35,010 bases of DNA from Desulfofustis sp. (lineage in GTDB: Bacteria > Desulfobacterota > Desulfobulbia > Desulfobulbales > Desulfocapsaceae), in NCBI GenBank assembly GCA_030145365.1, contig JAQYVS010000101.1, positions 1 through 35,010 of the forward strand, read 5' to 3'. The first letter of the stretch is position 1, and each line of letters starts with the position of its first letter. The translations under genes were made by a program, and so were the position numbers. The notes beneath the pieces are model-generated. The model was not told where the DNA came from and searched no databases. It was given only the letters and a program-made list of their open reading frames with translations. Positions 1 to 8,217 of this stretch are shown here, piece after piece.

Positions 1-7
1 GGTATGT

Positions 8-1252
8 ATGAGCGAGCAGAGCGTATTGGCCGTTAAGGCAAGGGGCTTATACAAAGCTATGTGCCAGACGGAATGGAACGCAACCGTCACCGGTATTGTT
101 GTCGGAGTTCTCTCGGTATTGATTATGGCCTGGTGGCGTCCCTGGGGAGCGGTCGGGGCTATACGTAACTGGGGCGATTGGTTGATGTACGGACTAACCT
201 CATTATTGGGAACCGATGTTGGTATTTTTGCCTATTATGAAGAGGCTCCTAGGGCCATTCTGGTCAGTTCCGGTTCTGTCATAGGAATCGGTTTTATCGT
301 GGGTGCTTTTGTTTCGGCCTGTTTGGGAAAAGAGTTCGCACTGCGAATTCCTCCTTATCGGGAAATGGTTAAAGCGGTTATCGCTGGTATCCTCATGGGT
401 ATTGGGGCAACATTGGCCGGCGGCTGCAACGTGGGTGGTTTTTATAACGCCATCGGAAATCTTGGCGCCAATGGTTTTGCGATGATGCTCGGCCTGGTTT
501 TTGGTGTGATTCTTGGGCTGAAACTGCTCTATTTGGAGATGGAACATATCAGCTGGGGAGACGGTGGTGCAAAAACCATTGATTTTCCAAACCCGATTGT
601 CTTCCTGCTTGGCTTGGCTGCCTTTCTGTTTCTGATTTTCAAGGCTTACGGTTACTCTGCCAATGAAGACAGCGACTATATCGCCTCGCTCAACGGGGTA
701 ATACTGATTGCCGCCGCTCTGGGATATGCGATGCAAAGGGGCCGCTGGTGCATGGTTCAGGGATTCAGGGAACCTCATATGACCGGCGACTGCACAATGG
801 CGAAGTCTGTCATGTTGTCCATGCTGGTGGTGGCGGTTGGTGCCGCTGTGTTAAAATACGAAGTTCCCATGCGAGCTGATGGGGAGGCGATACTGAACCC
901 GATCAACTACATTCGAGGAACCTTTGGCTGGGGCGGGGTTGTCGGTGGTTTTGTTTTTGGGCTTGGAGCAATGTTTGCCGGCGGCTGCGGATCCGGAACC
1001 CTGTGGAGGGTTGGCGAGGGGCAGGTCAAATTGATGATGGTGGTACCGTTTTTTGCGATAACCTCTTCAATTCTTACTGGCTGGTTCCGTGATATGGAAT
1101 TTGAAGCCGACGGCGTGCTTGGTAAGTACGTTTATTTACCCGATGCTATGGGCTATGGTCCGACTCTGCTGTTGATCGTGCTCTTTTTGCTGATCTGGTA
1201 TCTTGTTGTGACCTGGAATGAAGAAACAAACAAATTGATTGTTCCTATGTAA
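8..1252 (+). CDS. YeeE/YedE-family sulfur-compound transporter
   Basis: Polytopic inner-membrane protein of 414 aa, rich in hydrophobic helices across its whole length. It carries two copies of the family signature: A-G-G-C-N-V-G-G around Cys140 and A-G-G-C-G-S-G-T around Cys327, plus a third Cys248 in G-R-W-C-M. In the YeeE/YedE (TsuA) family such membrane cysteines relay thiosulfate; some relatives are linked to selenium instead, so the substrate is inferred. The two repeated halves fit the duplicated architecture of the family. The ATG at 8 is only a few bases from the window edge and the frame stays open upstream, so the true start could lie outside the window. It is followed by a strong intrinsic terminator and appears to end its own transcription unit. 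Confidence 0.88.
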   Translation: MSEQSVLAVKARGLYKAMCQTEWNATVTGIVVGVLSVLIMAWWRPWGAVGAIRNWGDWLMYGLTSLLGTDVGIFAYYEEAPRAILVSSGSVIGIGFIVGAFVSACLGKEFALRIPPYREMVKAVIAGILMGIGATLAGGCNVGGFYNAIGNLGANGFAMMLGLVFGVILGLKLLYLEMEHISWGDGGAKTIDFPNPIVFLLGLAAFLFLIFKAYGYSANEDSDYIASLNGVILIAAALGYAMQRGRWCMVQGFREPHMTGDCTMAKSVMLSMLVVAVGAAVLKYEVPMRADGEAILNPINYIRGTFGWGGVVGGFVFGLGAMFAGGCGSGTLWRVGEGQVKLMMVVPFFAITSSILTGWFRDMEFEADGVLGKYVYLPDAMGYGPTLLLIVLFLLIWYLVVTWNEETNKLIVPM

Positions 1253-1273
1253 CGCGAACGTCACGCTGCTCAG

Positions 1274-1315
1274 AAAGGCCGAATTTTCCTTTTGGAGAAT
1301 CCGGCCTTTTTTTTT
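1274..1315 (+). terminator. Intrinsic terminator after the YeeE/YedE gene
   Basis: A 16-base left arm (1274-1289) pairs with 1294-1309 across a TTTT loop, with only two wobble-type mismatches, and is followed directly by an unbroken run of T to 1315. This is a textbook Rho-independent terminator. It separates the transporter from the downstream deacetylase-like gene. Confidence 0.9.
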
Positions 1316-1414
1316 ATTATGTGCTTTATGCTCGATATATTGGTCACAAACGTTTAACACTTAGGGCTTAAAGCGGTTGTTTTGCCAAGCAATCCATATC
1401 ATGGGAGTTACGAT

Positions 1415-2482
1415 ATGAGAAAAACGGCGATATTCAAGAGCGATGTCTTTCTGATGCACGATCCTGGACCGAACCATCCGGAGCGCATTGATCGACTCAG
1501 AGTTATCTACGACTACATCAATAGAGCTGAGGTGAAAGATAAGTTTATCTTCCCCGATTTTGAACCGGCTGATATCTCAAGTATTGAAAGAAATCATAGC
1601 AGTTCCCTGGTTCAAAGGGTTTCCGAGACCTCAGGAAAGACCTATGATTTTCTGGACCAGGATACCGCCACATCGGCTCGATCTTATGAGGCGGCGCTGC
1701 TAGCCGCCGGTTCCGTAACCCGTGGTGTTGATTTGCTGTTGGATAACGAGATTGACAACGGATTTGCCCTGGTTCGTCCCCCGGGGCACCATGCAGAGAA
1801 AGAGCGTTCCATGGGATTCTGTTTGTTTAACAATGTGGCGGTTGCAGCCTTGTACGCGCAGGCCCGCCATGATTTACAACGGATCATGATCGTTGATTGG
1901 GACCTGCACCATGGAAACGGAACCCAGTTTTCATTTTATAATTCCCAGAAAGTACTCTACCTTTCAACCCATCAGTATCCATATTATCCTGGTACCGGTG
2001 CTCTGCAGGAGGTTGGTCTTGGTGACGGGGAGGGCTTTACTGTTAACGTTCCGTTACCTGGAGGATTGGGAGATAGCGAGTATGCTGCTATTTTTAACGA
2101 TATTGTAATTCCGGTGGGACGGGCGTATCAACCACAGCTTATCCTGGTGTCGGCCGGATTTGATATTTACCATGGTGATCCTCTGGGCTCCATGTCGGTG
2201 GGGCCGGCCGGTTTTGCTTATATGACCAGGTCCCTGGTCGAGCTCGCTGAAGAAATTTGTGACGGTCGGCTGCTGGTGACCCTGGAAGGGGGCTACAACC
2301 TGAAAGGCCAGCGCGAGGGGGCTCTGGCCGTGTTGGCTGAGCTTATTGGTGAGCCGTTGGATGGAGAGGGTACCGGTGGCTACCTTGATGAAGCGACGTT
2401 CGCAGCATTTGCTAATAATCATGACTCACACGAGGCCATAGAAAGGGCTCGTCAAACCGCAAATAAATATTGGAAGATATGA
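1415..2482 (+). CDS. Histone deacetylase-family (AcuC/acetylpolyamine-type) hydrolase
   Basis: Zn-dependent deacetylase-fold protein of 355 aa. Visible family motifs in order: H-D-P-G-P-N-H-P-E-R near the N-terminus, R-P-P-G-H-H-A with the catalytic His pair, D-W-D-L-H-H-G-N-G giving the Asp and His zinc ligands, and G-F-D-I-Y-H-G-D-P-L-G giving the second Asp ligand. All catalytic positions look intact. Bacterial members deacetylate acetylpolyamines, acetyl-lysine or related amides in the cytoplasm; the substrate here is not deducible. The frame is open to a TTG at 1382, but ATG 1415 has GGGAG seven bases upstream and gives the usual M-R-K-T-A family start, so I chose it. It lies 39 bp upstream of the HD-GYP response regulator and probably leads that operon. 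Confidence 0.88.
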   Translation: MRKTAIFKSDVFLMHDPGPNHPERIDRLRVIYDYINRAEVKDKFIFPDFEPADISSIERNHSSSLVQRVSETSGKTYDFLDQDTATSARSYEAALLAAGSVTRGVDLLLDNEIDNGFALVRPPGHHAEKERSMGFCLFNNVAVAALYAQARHDLQRIMIVDWDLHHGNGTQFSFYNSQKVLYLSTHQYPYYPGTGALQEVGLGDGEGFTVNVPLPGGLGDSEYAAIFNDIVIPVGRAYQPQLILVSAGFDIYHGDPLGSMSVGPAGFAYMTRSLVELAEEICDGRLLVTLEGGYNLKGQREGALAVLAELIGEPLDGEGTGGYLDEATFAAFANNHDSHEAIERARQTANKYWKI

Positions 2483-2521
2483 GAAGGGGTAGGCTTTGAT
2501 GTTTGCTGAAAAGAGGCTGTT

Positions 2522-3619
2522 TTGTTGACAGACAAGCCGGCAAAAATTTTGATTGCGGACGATGAGGCCTTGGTCTGCTCAACGATTGCAAAGATTTTGG
2601 GCACCTTTGGCTATACGACACAAATGGTTGAGGGGGGGCGGCAACTCCTTGAATGTGTTGATGATTCATACGACGTGATTTTACTCGACATCAATATGCC
2701 TGGTATGAATGGCTTTGAAACCCTCAATGAGTTGAATAAGAAGGGGCACGAAATACCGGTTTTGTTCTTGACCGGTGCCGGATCAATGGACCATGCGCTT
2801 AAGGCCATAAACATGGGGGTTTATGACTTCTTGACCAAACCGATTGAAGATCTTGATATCTTTAATGTAAAAATCCGCCGGGCCGTTGAAAAAAGGATGT
2901 ACGTTCTCCGGGAACGAAGGTATAAAGAAGCGCTTGAAGAGGATGTACAGAAAAAAACAAAGCAGTTAAAAGAGCAGAACAAATTATTACGCGCCTATAG
3001 CAATAGCCTGGAGAACGCCACTGTGCAATTGATGAGCAGCCTTCAAAACGCAATGGAAGAGAAGGATTATTATACTGCCGGTCATACCATGCGTGTTACC
3101 GAGTATGCTGTCAAGCTTGGAGCGGCCATGGAGCTGGAAAGCCGTGAACTTGTTGTACTCAGAAGGGCTGCCCAGTTTCACGATATCGGAAAACTGGTAA
3201 TTGATCTCTCCTGTATTCAGAAACCGGAATCACTCAGCAGCAAGGAGCTGGAGCTGATCAAAAAACACCCGACAGTTGGGGCCAATATCATAAAACCACT
3301 CGGCTTCATGGATCAGGAACTGTTTATTGTCAGGCACCATCATGAACGAATGGACGGATCGGGGTATCCGGACGGACTGACCGGGGATAAACTCGACGAT
3401 CTGACCAAAATAATCATGGTGGTTGACAGCTATGATGCGATGACTTCAAGCAGAAATTACCGGACCAATATGGACACACAAGAGGCACTGGAGGAGCTTA
3501 ACAACTGTTCCGGAAGCCTGTTCGACCCTGATGTTGTCAGGGTTTTTTCCGACAATGTTCAAGGATTTATTCCTGAGCAGATTGGCGTGCCGGAACCATC
3601 ACGTGAAATTTTGAGCTAA
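2522..3619 (+). CDS. Response regulator with HD-GYP output domain
   Basis: Cytoplasmic two-component effector of 365 aa. A receiver domain occupies about residues 6-125, with acidic residues D13/D14, phosphoacceptor D56 in L-L-D-I-N-M-P, a T-G-A-G segment and the K-P of L-T-K-P. A charged coiled-coil linker follows (about 130-165). The HD-GYP domain (about 170-350) has H220-D221 in F-H-D-I-G-K-L and G281-Y282-P283 in D-G-S-G-Y-P-D-G-L, so it should hydrolyse cyclic di-GMP. Phosphorylation of the receiver presumably controls the phosphodiesterase. The start is TTG, at 2522 or 2525; an AGAGG at 2512-2516 is best spaced for 2525. No in-frame ATG lies near. The partner kinase is not adjacent. gatC begins 24 bp downstream, so cotranscription is likely. 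Confidence 0.92.
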   Translation: MLTDKPAKILIADDEALVCSTIAKILGTFGYTTQMVEGGRQLLECVDDSYDVILLDINMPGMNGFETLNELNKKGHEIPVLFLTGAGSMDHALKAINMGVYDFLTKPIEDLDIFNVKIRRAVEKRMYVLRERRYKEALEEDVQKKTKQLKEQNKLLRAYSNSLENATVQLMSSLQNAMEEKDYYTAGHTMRVTEYAVKLGAAMELESRELVVLRRAAQFHDIGKLVIDLSCIQKPESLSSKELELIKKHPTVGANIIKPLGFMDQELFIVRHHHERMDGSGYPDGLTGDKLDDLTKIIMVVDSYDAMTSSRNYRTNMDTQEALEELNNCSGSLFDPDVVRVFSDNVQGFIPEQIGVPEPSREILS

Positions 3620-3643
3620 TAATATAAAACGAGTTAAAAGCAA

Positions 3644-3928
3644 ATGAAAATCCGTCAGGAAGAAGTGGAGCATGTTGCTCATCTGGCCCGATTGAATCTG
3701 GACGCCGATGAACTTGCTCAAATGACCGAGCAGCTCGATATGATTCTTGGCTATGTGGCCAAACTTGATGAGTTGGACACAAAAGGCATCGAGCCGACAA
3801 CCCATGCTTTTTCCATAACCAATGCCTTTCGAGATGATAGCGCCAAAGAGTCGCTGGAGCAGGCCAAGGCTTTGGAAAATGGGCCGGAACAGAACGGGGA
3901 ATCTTTTATTGTACCTCGGATTATCTGA
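3644..3928 (+). CDS. gatC: Asp-tRNA(Asn)/Glu-tRNA(Gln) amidotransferase subunit C
   Basis: Small subunit (94 aa, normal length) of the GatCAB complex that amidates mischarged Glu-tRNA(Gln) and/or Asp-tRNA(Asn). It has the typical start K-I-R-Q-E-E-V-E-H-V-A-H-L-A-R-L and the E-L-D-T-K-G-I-E-P-T-T-H segment that wraps around GatA. gatA follows after 75 bp; gatB is not in the window. The ribosome-binding site is weak. A terminator-like hairpin sits between gatC and gatA, listed separately. Confidence 0.93.
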   Translation: MKIRQEEVEHVAHLARLNLDADELAQMTEQLDMILGYVAKLDELDTKGIEPTTHAFSITNAFRDDSAKESLEQAKALENGPEQNGESFIVPRII

Positions 3929-3962
3929 AACAGTTGTTATATGAGTTACTGAACCACTCGGT

Positions 3963-3993
3963 AAAAGAGGCCCTGAGGGGGCTCGTTTTTTTT
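3963..3993 (+). terminator. Terminator-like hairpin with T-tract between gatC and gatA
   Basis: GAGGCCC (3967-3973) pairs with GGGGCTC (3978-3984) over a TGAG loop with one G-G mismatch; outer A residues 3963-3966 can pair with the start of an eight-T run at 3986-3993. It ends 10 bases before the gatA ATG. It resembles an intrinsic terminator but lies inside a gene pair that should be co-expressed, so it may be a partial terminator or attenuator. Function is inferred from shape only. Confidence 0.5.
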
Positions 3994-4003
3994 GAGGTAG
4001 TAG

Positions 4004-5461
4004 ATGGAGCCGTATGAGTTAAGCGTGACCGAAGCCCTGGATCAACTGAGCGCAAAAACATTATCTTCTGTGGAGCTGACTCAGAGCTGTCTGGATCGTA
4101 TAAACCGAACAGAAAAGTCGATTTCAGCCTTTATAACGATCGACTCCGAACAAGCGTTGCATCAAGCGCATGAGGCAGATCGAAAGCGGACACAGGGCAG
4201 TGGCGGATCATTGTGCGGAGTGCCGGTTTCCGTCAAGGACCTGATGTGTACCAAAGGCGTGAAAACAACGTGTGGGTCAAAAATTCTTGAGAATTTTATA
4301 CCGCCATACGATGCCACCGTTGTTGAAAAACTGCAGGAGCAGGGAGCTGTAATTGTCGGAAAAGCGGCAATGGATGAATTTGCCATGGGGTCCACTTCCG
4401 AGAACTGTGCCTTCGGCACTCCGGCAAACCCGTGGAATGTTGACTATATAGCTGGAGGTTCTTCAGGAGGCTCGGCAGCCTCGGTTGCCGCAGGCCAGGT
4501 GCTCGGATCTCTCGGGTCCGATACCGGTGGATCAATTCGCCAGCCGGCCTCGCTGTGCGGTATCGTCGGCATGAAACCGACCTACGGAAGGGTCTCGCGT
4601 TACGGTCTGGTCGCTTTTGCCTCTTCCCTTGACCAGATTGGGCCTTTGACTCGAGATGTGACGGATTGTGCCGTGATGATGGAAGTGATCAGCGGTTATG
4701 ACCGGCGTGACTCAACATCGGTCGACCTTCCCGTTGAAGATTATCGAGCTTTTTTGGTTGATGGACTTGATGGGGTCAGGGTAGGAGTTCCCCGGGAATA
4801 TTTCGGAGAAGGGCTCGATCCCGAAGTAAACCGGGTTGTGATGAACGGGGTCGAGGTGTTGAAATCAGCTGGTGCTGAGATTGTTGACGTATCGATACCC
4901 CATGTCAACTATTGTGTTGCCGTCTATTACCTGATTGCTCCGGCCGAGGCGAGCTCTAATCTTGCCCGCTACGACGGGGTGGCCTATGGACTCAGGGACA
5001 GCGGTAATGATGACCTTTTTGAGATGTATAAAGAGACACGCTCCCGGGGCTTTGGTCCGGAGGTGAAACGGCGGATTCTGATCGGTACGTACGCCCTTTC
5101 TTCTGGGTACTATGACGCCTACTACAAGAAAGCATCCCAAGTCAGGACCCTGATTTTGAACGACTTTAAAAAGGCGTGGGAGTCGTGTGATCTGCTTGTA
5201 TCACCGGTTACTCCGACACCGGCCTGGAAAATCGGAGAGAAGGTTGATGATCCATTGGCGATGTATTTATCGGATATATTCACCCTCTCAACCAACCTGG
5301 CCGGGTTACCGGGTCTATCCGTACCTGGCGGTTTCAGTGAAAACGGGCTGCCGATTGGAATACAGCTGCAAGGCATGCATTTCCAGGAAGGAGCACTACT
5401 TAGATGTGGATACAACCTGGAAAAAGGATTGAATCTTGAACGCAAAATACCATCGTTATAG
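4004..5461 (+). CDS. gatA: Asp-tRNA(Asn)/Glu-tRNA(Gln) amidotransferase subunit A
   Basis: Glutaminase subunit of GatCAB (485 aa, normal length), an amidase-signature enzyme that frees ammonia from glutamine for transamidation in GatB. The Ser-cisSer-Lys triad is complete: K78 in V-S-V-K-D, S153 in G-G-S-S-G-G-S, and S177 in D-T-G-G-S-I-R. Several motifs are near-universal in GatA, including M-K-P-T-Y-G-R-V-S-R-Y-G-L. Its presence indicates that the organism makes Gln-tRNA or Asn-tRNA by the indirect route. ATG 4004 has a GAGG upstream at 3994-3997. hisC follows after 50 bp without a visible terminator. Confidence 0.96.
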   Translation: MEPYELSVTEALDQLSAKTLSSVELTQSCLDRINRTEKSISAFITIDSEQALHQAHEADRKRTQGSGGSLCGVPVSVKDLMCTKGVKTTCGSKILENFIPPYDATVVEKLQEQGAVIVGKAAMDEFAMGSTSENCAFGTPANPWNVDYIAGGSSGGSAASVAAGQVLGSLGSDTGGSIRQPASLCGIVGMKPTYGRVSRYGLVAFASSLDQIGPLTRDVTDCAVMMEVISGYDRRDSTSVDLPVEDYRAFLVDGLDGVRVGVPREYFGEGLDPEVNRVVMNGVEVLKSAGAEIVDVSIPHVNYCVAVYYLIAPAEASSNLARYDGVAYGLRDSGNDDLFEMYKETRSRGFGPEVKRRILIGTYALSSGYYDAYYKKASQVRTLILNDFKKAWESCDLLVSPVTPTPAWKIGEKVDDPLAMYLSDIFTLSTNLAGLPGLSVPGGFSENGLPIGIQLQGMHFQEGALLRCGYNLEKGLNLERKIPSL

Positions 5462-5511
5462 ATCTGGTATTACTCTTTCTGAATAGGCAAACTACACTAA
5501 GAGGCTGCGCC

Positions 5512-6624
5512 GTGAATCTGCAGGTACCTAACAACATTAGTGAAATAACCCCTTACCCACCCGGAAAACCCATTGAAGAACTTGAGCGGGAATACGGCAT
5601 AAGCGGTTCCATCAAACTTGCTTCCAATGAAAATCCGTTTGGACCTTCTCCAGTTGCACTTTCAGCCATGCAATCGGCGCTTGAGAAGCTGCATCGCTAT
5701 CCCGACGGTTCTTGCTATTACCTGAGCGAGTCTTTGAGCGCTCATCTGGGTGTGGATCAGGCCCAGATAGTGTTTGGCAACGGCTCCAATGAAATCATCG
5801 AATTTCTGGTCAAGGCTTTCGTTACTGAAAATGACGAGGTCATAACAAGCCATCCGTCTTTTTTAATGTACCAGAAGTTTGTGCAGGTCCGAGGTGGTAC
5901 CAATCAGGTGCTGCCGCTCAAAGGGATGGCCCACGATCTGGAGAAGATAGCCGTTCTGGCATCTGCCCGAACGAAGCTCATTTTCCTCGATAATCCAAAC
6001 AATCCAACCGGTACCTTAATTTCAGCGGACCAGCTTGAGTTGTTTTTGTCTCGGCTGCCTGAACATGTGATTGTGGTTCTCGATGAGGCCTATATAGACT
6101 TTGTTGAGGACGATAAAAAATACGACACCATATCTCTTATTAACGATGTGGCCGGCCGTTGCGGTGTTGTCTGCCTGAGAACCTTTTCTAAGGCCTATGG
6201 TCTTGCCGGGCTGCGCATCGGTTATGGGCTGATGAGCAAAGACATAGCAGCCTGTCTGCATAAAGTCAGACAGCCTTTCAATGTTAACCTGGTGGCCCAG
6301 GAGGGTGCCCGGGCAGCCCTTGCAGATCAAGCATTCTATGTAAAAACCTTGAAAATGACAGCAGACGGAAAGCGATATCTGATGTGTGAGGTTGAAAAAC
6401 TTGGCTGCACTGCCTACCCGTCTCAAACTAATTTTTTCTTGATCGACGTAAAAACCGATGCGACCAGCCTCTACGAAGAAATGCTGTTAAAGGGGGTCAT
6501 TATCAGATCCATGAAAGCCTATGGGTTTCCCCAGTTTATTAGAATTTCCATTGGCACAGATCAGGAAAACAGACGGTTTCTTGATTGTCTTCAGGGGGCA
6601 TTACAGGAGTGCGGCAATGTCTGA
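5512..6624 (+). CDS. hisC: Histidinol-phosphate aminotransferase
   Basis: Fold-type I PLP aminotransferase of 370 aa converting imidazole-acetol phosphate to histidinol phosphate. Landmarks are the N-terminal L-A-S-N-E-N-P-F-G-P-S, D-N-P-N-N-P-T-G for PLP ring and substrate contacts, L-D-E-A-Y-I-D-F, and the Schiff-base K227 in R-T-F-S-K-A-Y-G-L-A-G-L-R-I-G-Y. The start is GTG 5512, with AAGAGG just upstream. The stop codon overlaps the cmk start by 8 bases, suggesting translational coupling. No other his gene is in the window. A related aromatic or tyrosine aminotransferase activity cannot be excluded from sequence alone. Confidence 0.93.
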   Translation: MNLQVPNNISEITPYPPGKPIEELEREYGISGSIKLASNENPFGPSPVALSAMQSALEKLHRYPDGSCYYLSESLSAHLGVDQAQIVFGNGSNEIIEFLVKAFVTENDEVITSHPSFLMYQKFVQVRGGTNQVLPLKGMAHDLEKIAVLASARTKLIFLDNPNNPTGTLISADQLELFLSRLPEHVIVVLDEAYIDFVEDDKKYDTISLINDVAGRCGVVCLRTFSKAYGLAGLRIGYGLMSKDIAACLHKVRQPFNVNLVAQEGARAALADQAFYVKTLKMTADGKRYLMCEVEKLGCTAYPSQTNFFLIDVKTDATSLYEEMLLKGVIIRSMKAYGFPQFIRISIGTDQENRRFLDCLQGALQECGNV

Positions 6625-7297
6625 GAAGCAAACGGTTACCATTGCCATAGACGGACCGTCCGGGGTCGGTAAATCGACGATCAGTAGAAAGGTCGCCGCA
6701 AGATTTGGTTTTACCTATCTCGATACGGGGGCGATGTATCGGGCTGTGGCTTGGTATATCAAGAAACACCGGATAGATTTGGACGATAGCTCAGCAATTG
6801 AAACAGCCCTTGAACACATAGATATCGATCTGCTTCCTGCCAAACATGAAACCGAAGACGTCGGAGTTCTGCTCAACGACGAAGATGTGAGTGAGCTGAT
6901 TCGCAGTCCAGAAATGTCGATGCTGGCTTCGAGCGTATCAGCCATTCCTGCCGTCAGGGATAAACTGACGAGGGTGCAGCAAGAGCTTGGCAGGCGGGGA
7001 AATATCGTGGCCGAAGGAAGAGATACCGGCACCGTTGTTTTTCCCGGGGCCGAGTATAAGTTTTATCTCGATGCCCAGCCTCAGGAGCGATCCGGAAGAA
7101 GAGCACGGCAATTGCGGGCCAGGGGGGAAACGGTTGACGAAAAGAAGCTGTTGGAAATGACGATAGCCAGGGATAAGCAGGACAGTGAGCGCGATATTGC
7201 ACCGCTAAGAAAAGCAGATGATGCGGTCGTGATTGATACGACAGCGCTTGATATATCCCAGGTCCTTACCGTAATTACAGATAAAATCAGTTTGTAA
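6617..7297 (+). CDS. cmk: Cytidylate kinase
   Basis: CMP/dCMP kinase of 226 aa, the usual size. It has the P-loop G-P-S-G-V-G-K-S-T, the D-T-G-A-M-Y-R-A substrate-binding segment, and E-G-R-D-T-G-T-V-V-F-P; most relatives have Ile where this one has Thr in G-R-D-T-G. It makes CDP for nucleotide and lipid synthesis. I chose ATG 6617 because AGGAG at 6605-6609 fits it, the protein then begins directly before the P-loop, and the reading frame upstream lies inside hisC. It ends the plus-strand operon and faces pal convergently. Confidence 0.95.
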   Translation: MSEKQTVTIAIDGPSGVGKSTISRKVAARFGFTYLDTGAMYRAVAWYIKKHRIDLDDSSAIETALEHIDIDLLPAKHETEDVGVLLNDEDVSELIRSPEMSMLASSVSAIPAVRDKLTRVQQELGRRGNIVAEGRDTGTVVFPGAEYKFYLDAQPQERSGRRARQLRARGETVDEKKLLEMTIARDKQDSERDIAPLRKADDAVVIDTTALDISQVLTVITDKISL

Positions 7298-7337
7298 GCG
7301 ATACCCGGTGTTCAAGTAAGCGATACCTGAACACCGG
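7294..7337. repeat. Paired direct and inverted repeats between cmk and pal
   Basis: A 12-base direct repeat GTAAGCGATACC occurs at 7294-7305 (starting inside the cmk stop region) and 7316-7327. Overlapping it is a perfect 10-base inverted repeat, CCGGTGTTCA (7305-7314) and TGAACACCGG (7328-7337). There is no T-run on either side, so it is not a standard intrinsic terminator, though it sits where a bidirectional one would be useful. Confidence 0.7.
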
Positions 7338-7356
7338 AGAAATCTGGAAACCGACT

Positions 7357-7968
7357 TTAGTCAATCACAAAATCTGCCCGTCTGTTCTGGCTTCGGGCAA
7401 AATCGGTCTGCTCGTAAAAGAGCGGTCGATCTTCACCATAGCTGACGGTTCGGATTCTGGTTGCTTCAACACCGAGATTAATCAGGTACTCACGGATGTT
7501 GATGGCCCGCTTTTCACCAAGGGCCAGGTTGTACTCCTTGGTTCCACTATCATCACAATTTCCCTCGACGATAACTGTGTTGGAAACCTGTTTCACATAT
7601 TCGGCATTTTGAATCATCCGATCGGCCATATCCGGACGAATGATCGCCTGATCAAAATCAAAATAGACCGGGGACAGCCCAGTGGTAGAACGACCGTGCA
7701 TCTGCTTGTATTCGTCACTCTGTTCTCCCGGGGTGCCGCTGCCTGAATCACTCGTTGATGTGGTATCGTCGAGTGTACCTTCAATGGCCAGGCTGTTTTC
7801 TGAATAAGCTCCGCTATCTGTCTGATAATCAGTGGAACTTGTCTGGCCGCTGACTTTTTTAGTCGAATCGGGTGGGATAACCGGCTTTTTGGAGCATCCT
7901 CCGGTAAACACGGCAACAAGAGCAGTGATTGCTACAACAACCAGGAGCCTCATGACGACCTTTTTCAT
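7357..7968 (-). CDS. pal: Pal-like OmpA-domain outer-membrane lipoprotein
   Basis: Lipoprotein of 203 aa. The N-terminus has two Lys, a hydrophobic stretch and a lipobox ending T-G-G-C with lipidated Cys25. A Ser/Thr/Gly-rich linker (about 30-95) follows, then an OmpA_C peptidoglycan-binding domain (about 98-203) with V-Y-F-D-F-D, N-C-D-D-S-G-T-K-E-Y-N-L-A-L-G and Q-N-R-R-A-D-F. The E-Y-N-L-A-L-G-E-K-R-A segment is characteristic of Pal rather than OmpA. The linker is longer than in E. coli Pal. No tol genes are adjacent, so this is an orphan pal with its own promoter. Other OmpA-domain lipoproteins remain possible. Confidence 0.85.
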   Translation of the reverse strand: MKKVVMRLLVVVAITALVAVFTGGCSKKPVIPPDSTKKVSGQTSSTDYQTDSGAYSENSLAIEGTLDDTTSTSDSGSGTPGEQSDEYKQMHGRSTTGLSPVYFDFDQAIIRPDMADRMIQNAEYVKQVSNTVIVEGNCDDSGTKEYNLALGEKRAINIREYLINLGVEATRIRTVSYGEDRPLFYEQTDFARSQNRRADFVID

Positions 7969-8066
7969 ACCTTTTCCTCTTCCTCTGACGGTTCTTGTGG
8001 GTGACTGGATTTTGGACCGGTATTTTGCTACAAATCGGGTACAATCTCCCCAATACGTGCCTTTTT

Positions 8067-8107
8067 ATCCGGTGAACCTATTCTAGCCGGATTGCAAAAG
8101 AGGTCAA
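8067..8107 (-). promoter_or_regulatory. Probable sigma70 promoter for pal, with a flanking palindrome
   Basis: On the minus strand TTGACC (8102-8107) and TAGAAT (8080-8085) are separated by 16 bases, a good match to sigma70 -35/-10 boxes, about 110 bases upstream of the pal ATG. The -10 box sits between the arms of an inverted repeat, ATCCGG (8067-8072) and CCGGAT (8087-8092), which may be an operator. This is pattern matching only. Confidence 0.5.
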
Positions 8108-8217
8108 GATTTTTATCGCAGTGAAACCTTTTGTTTCCAATAACAACTTGAGTACTGAGTCGGTATCCACCTGTTGGTTCCAGGCAACCCGGTTTATACC
8201 CCAAATGGTCAATTACT

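Noticed and set aside
203..778. Open frame of 191 codons on the minus strand inside the YeeE/YedE gene
   Set aside because: It is antisense to conserved transporter motifs, its composition is not protein-like, and there is no ribosome-binding site of note.
7305..7337. Bidirectional intrinsic terminator for cmk and pal
   Set aside because: The stem is perfect but there is no T-run on either strand, so I list it only as a repeat structure.
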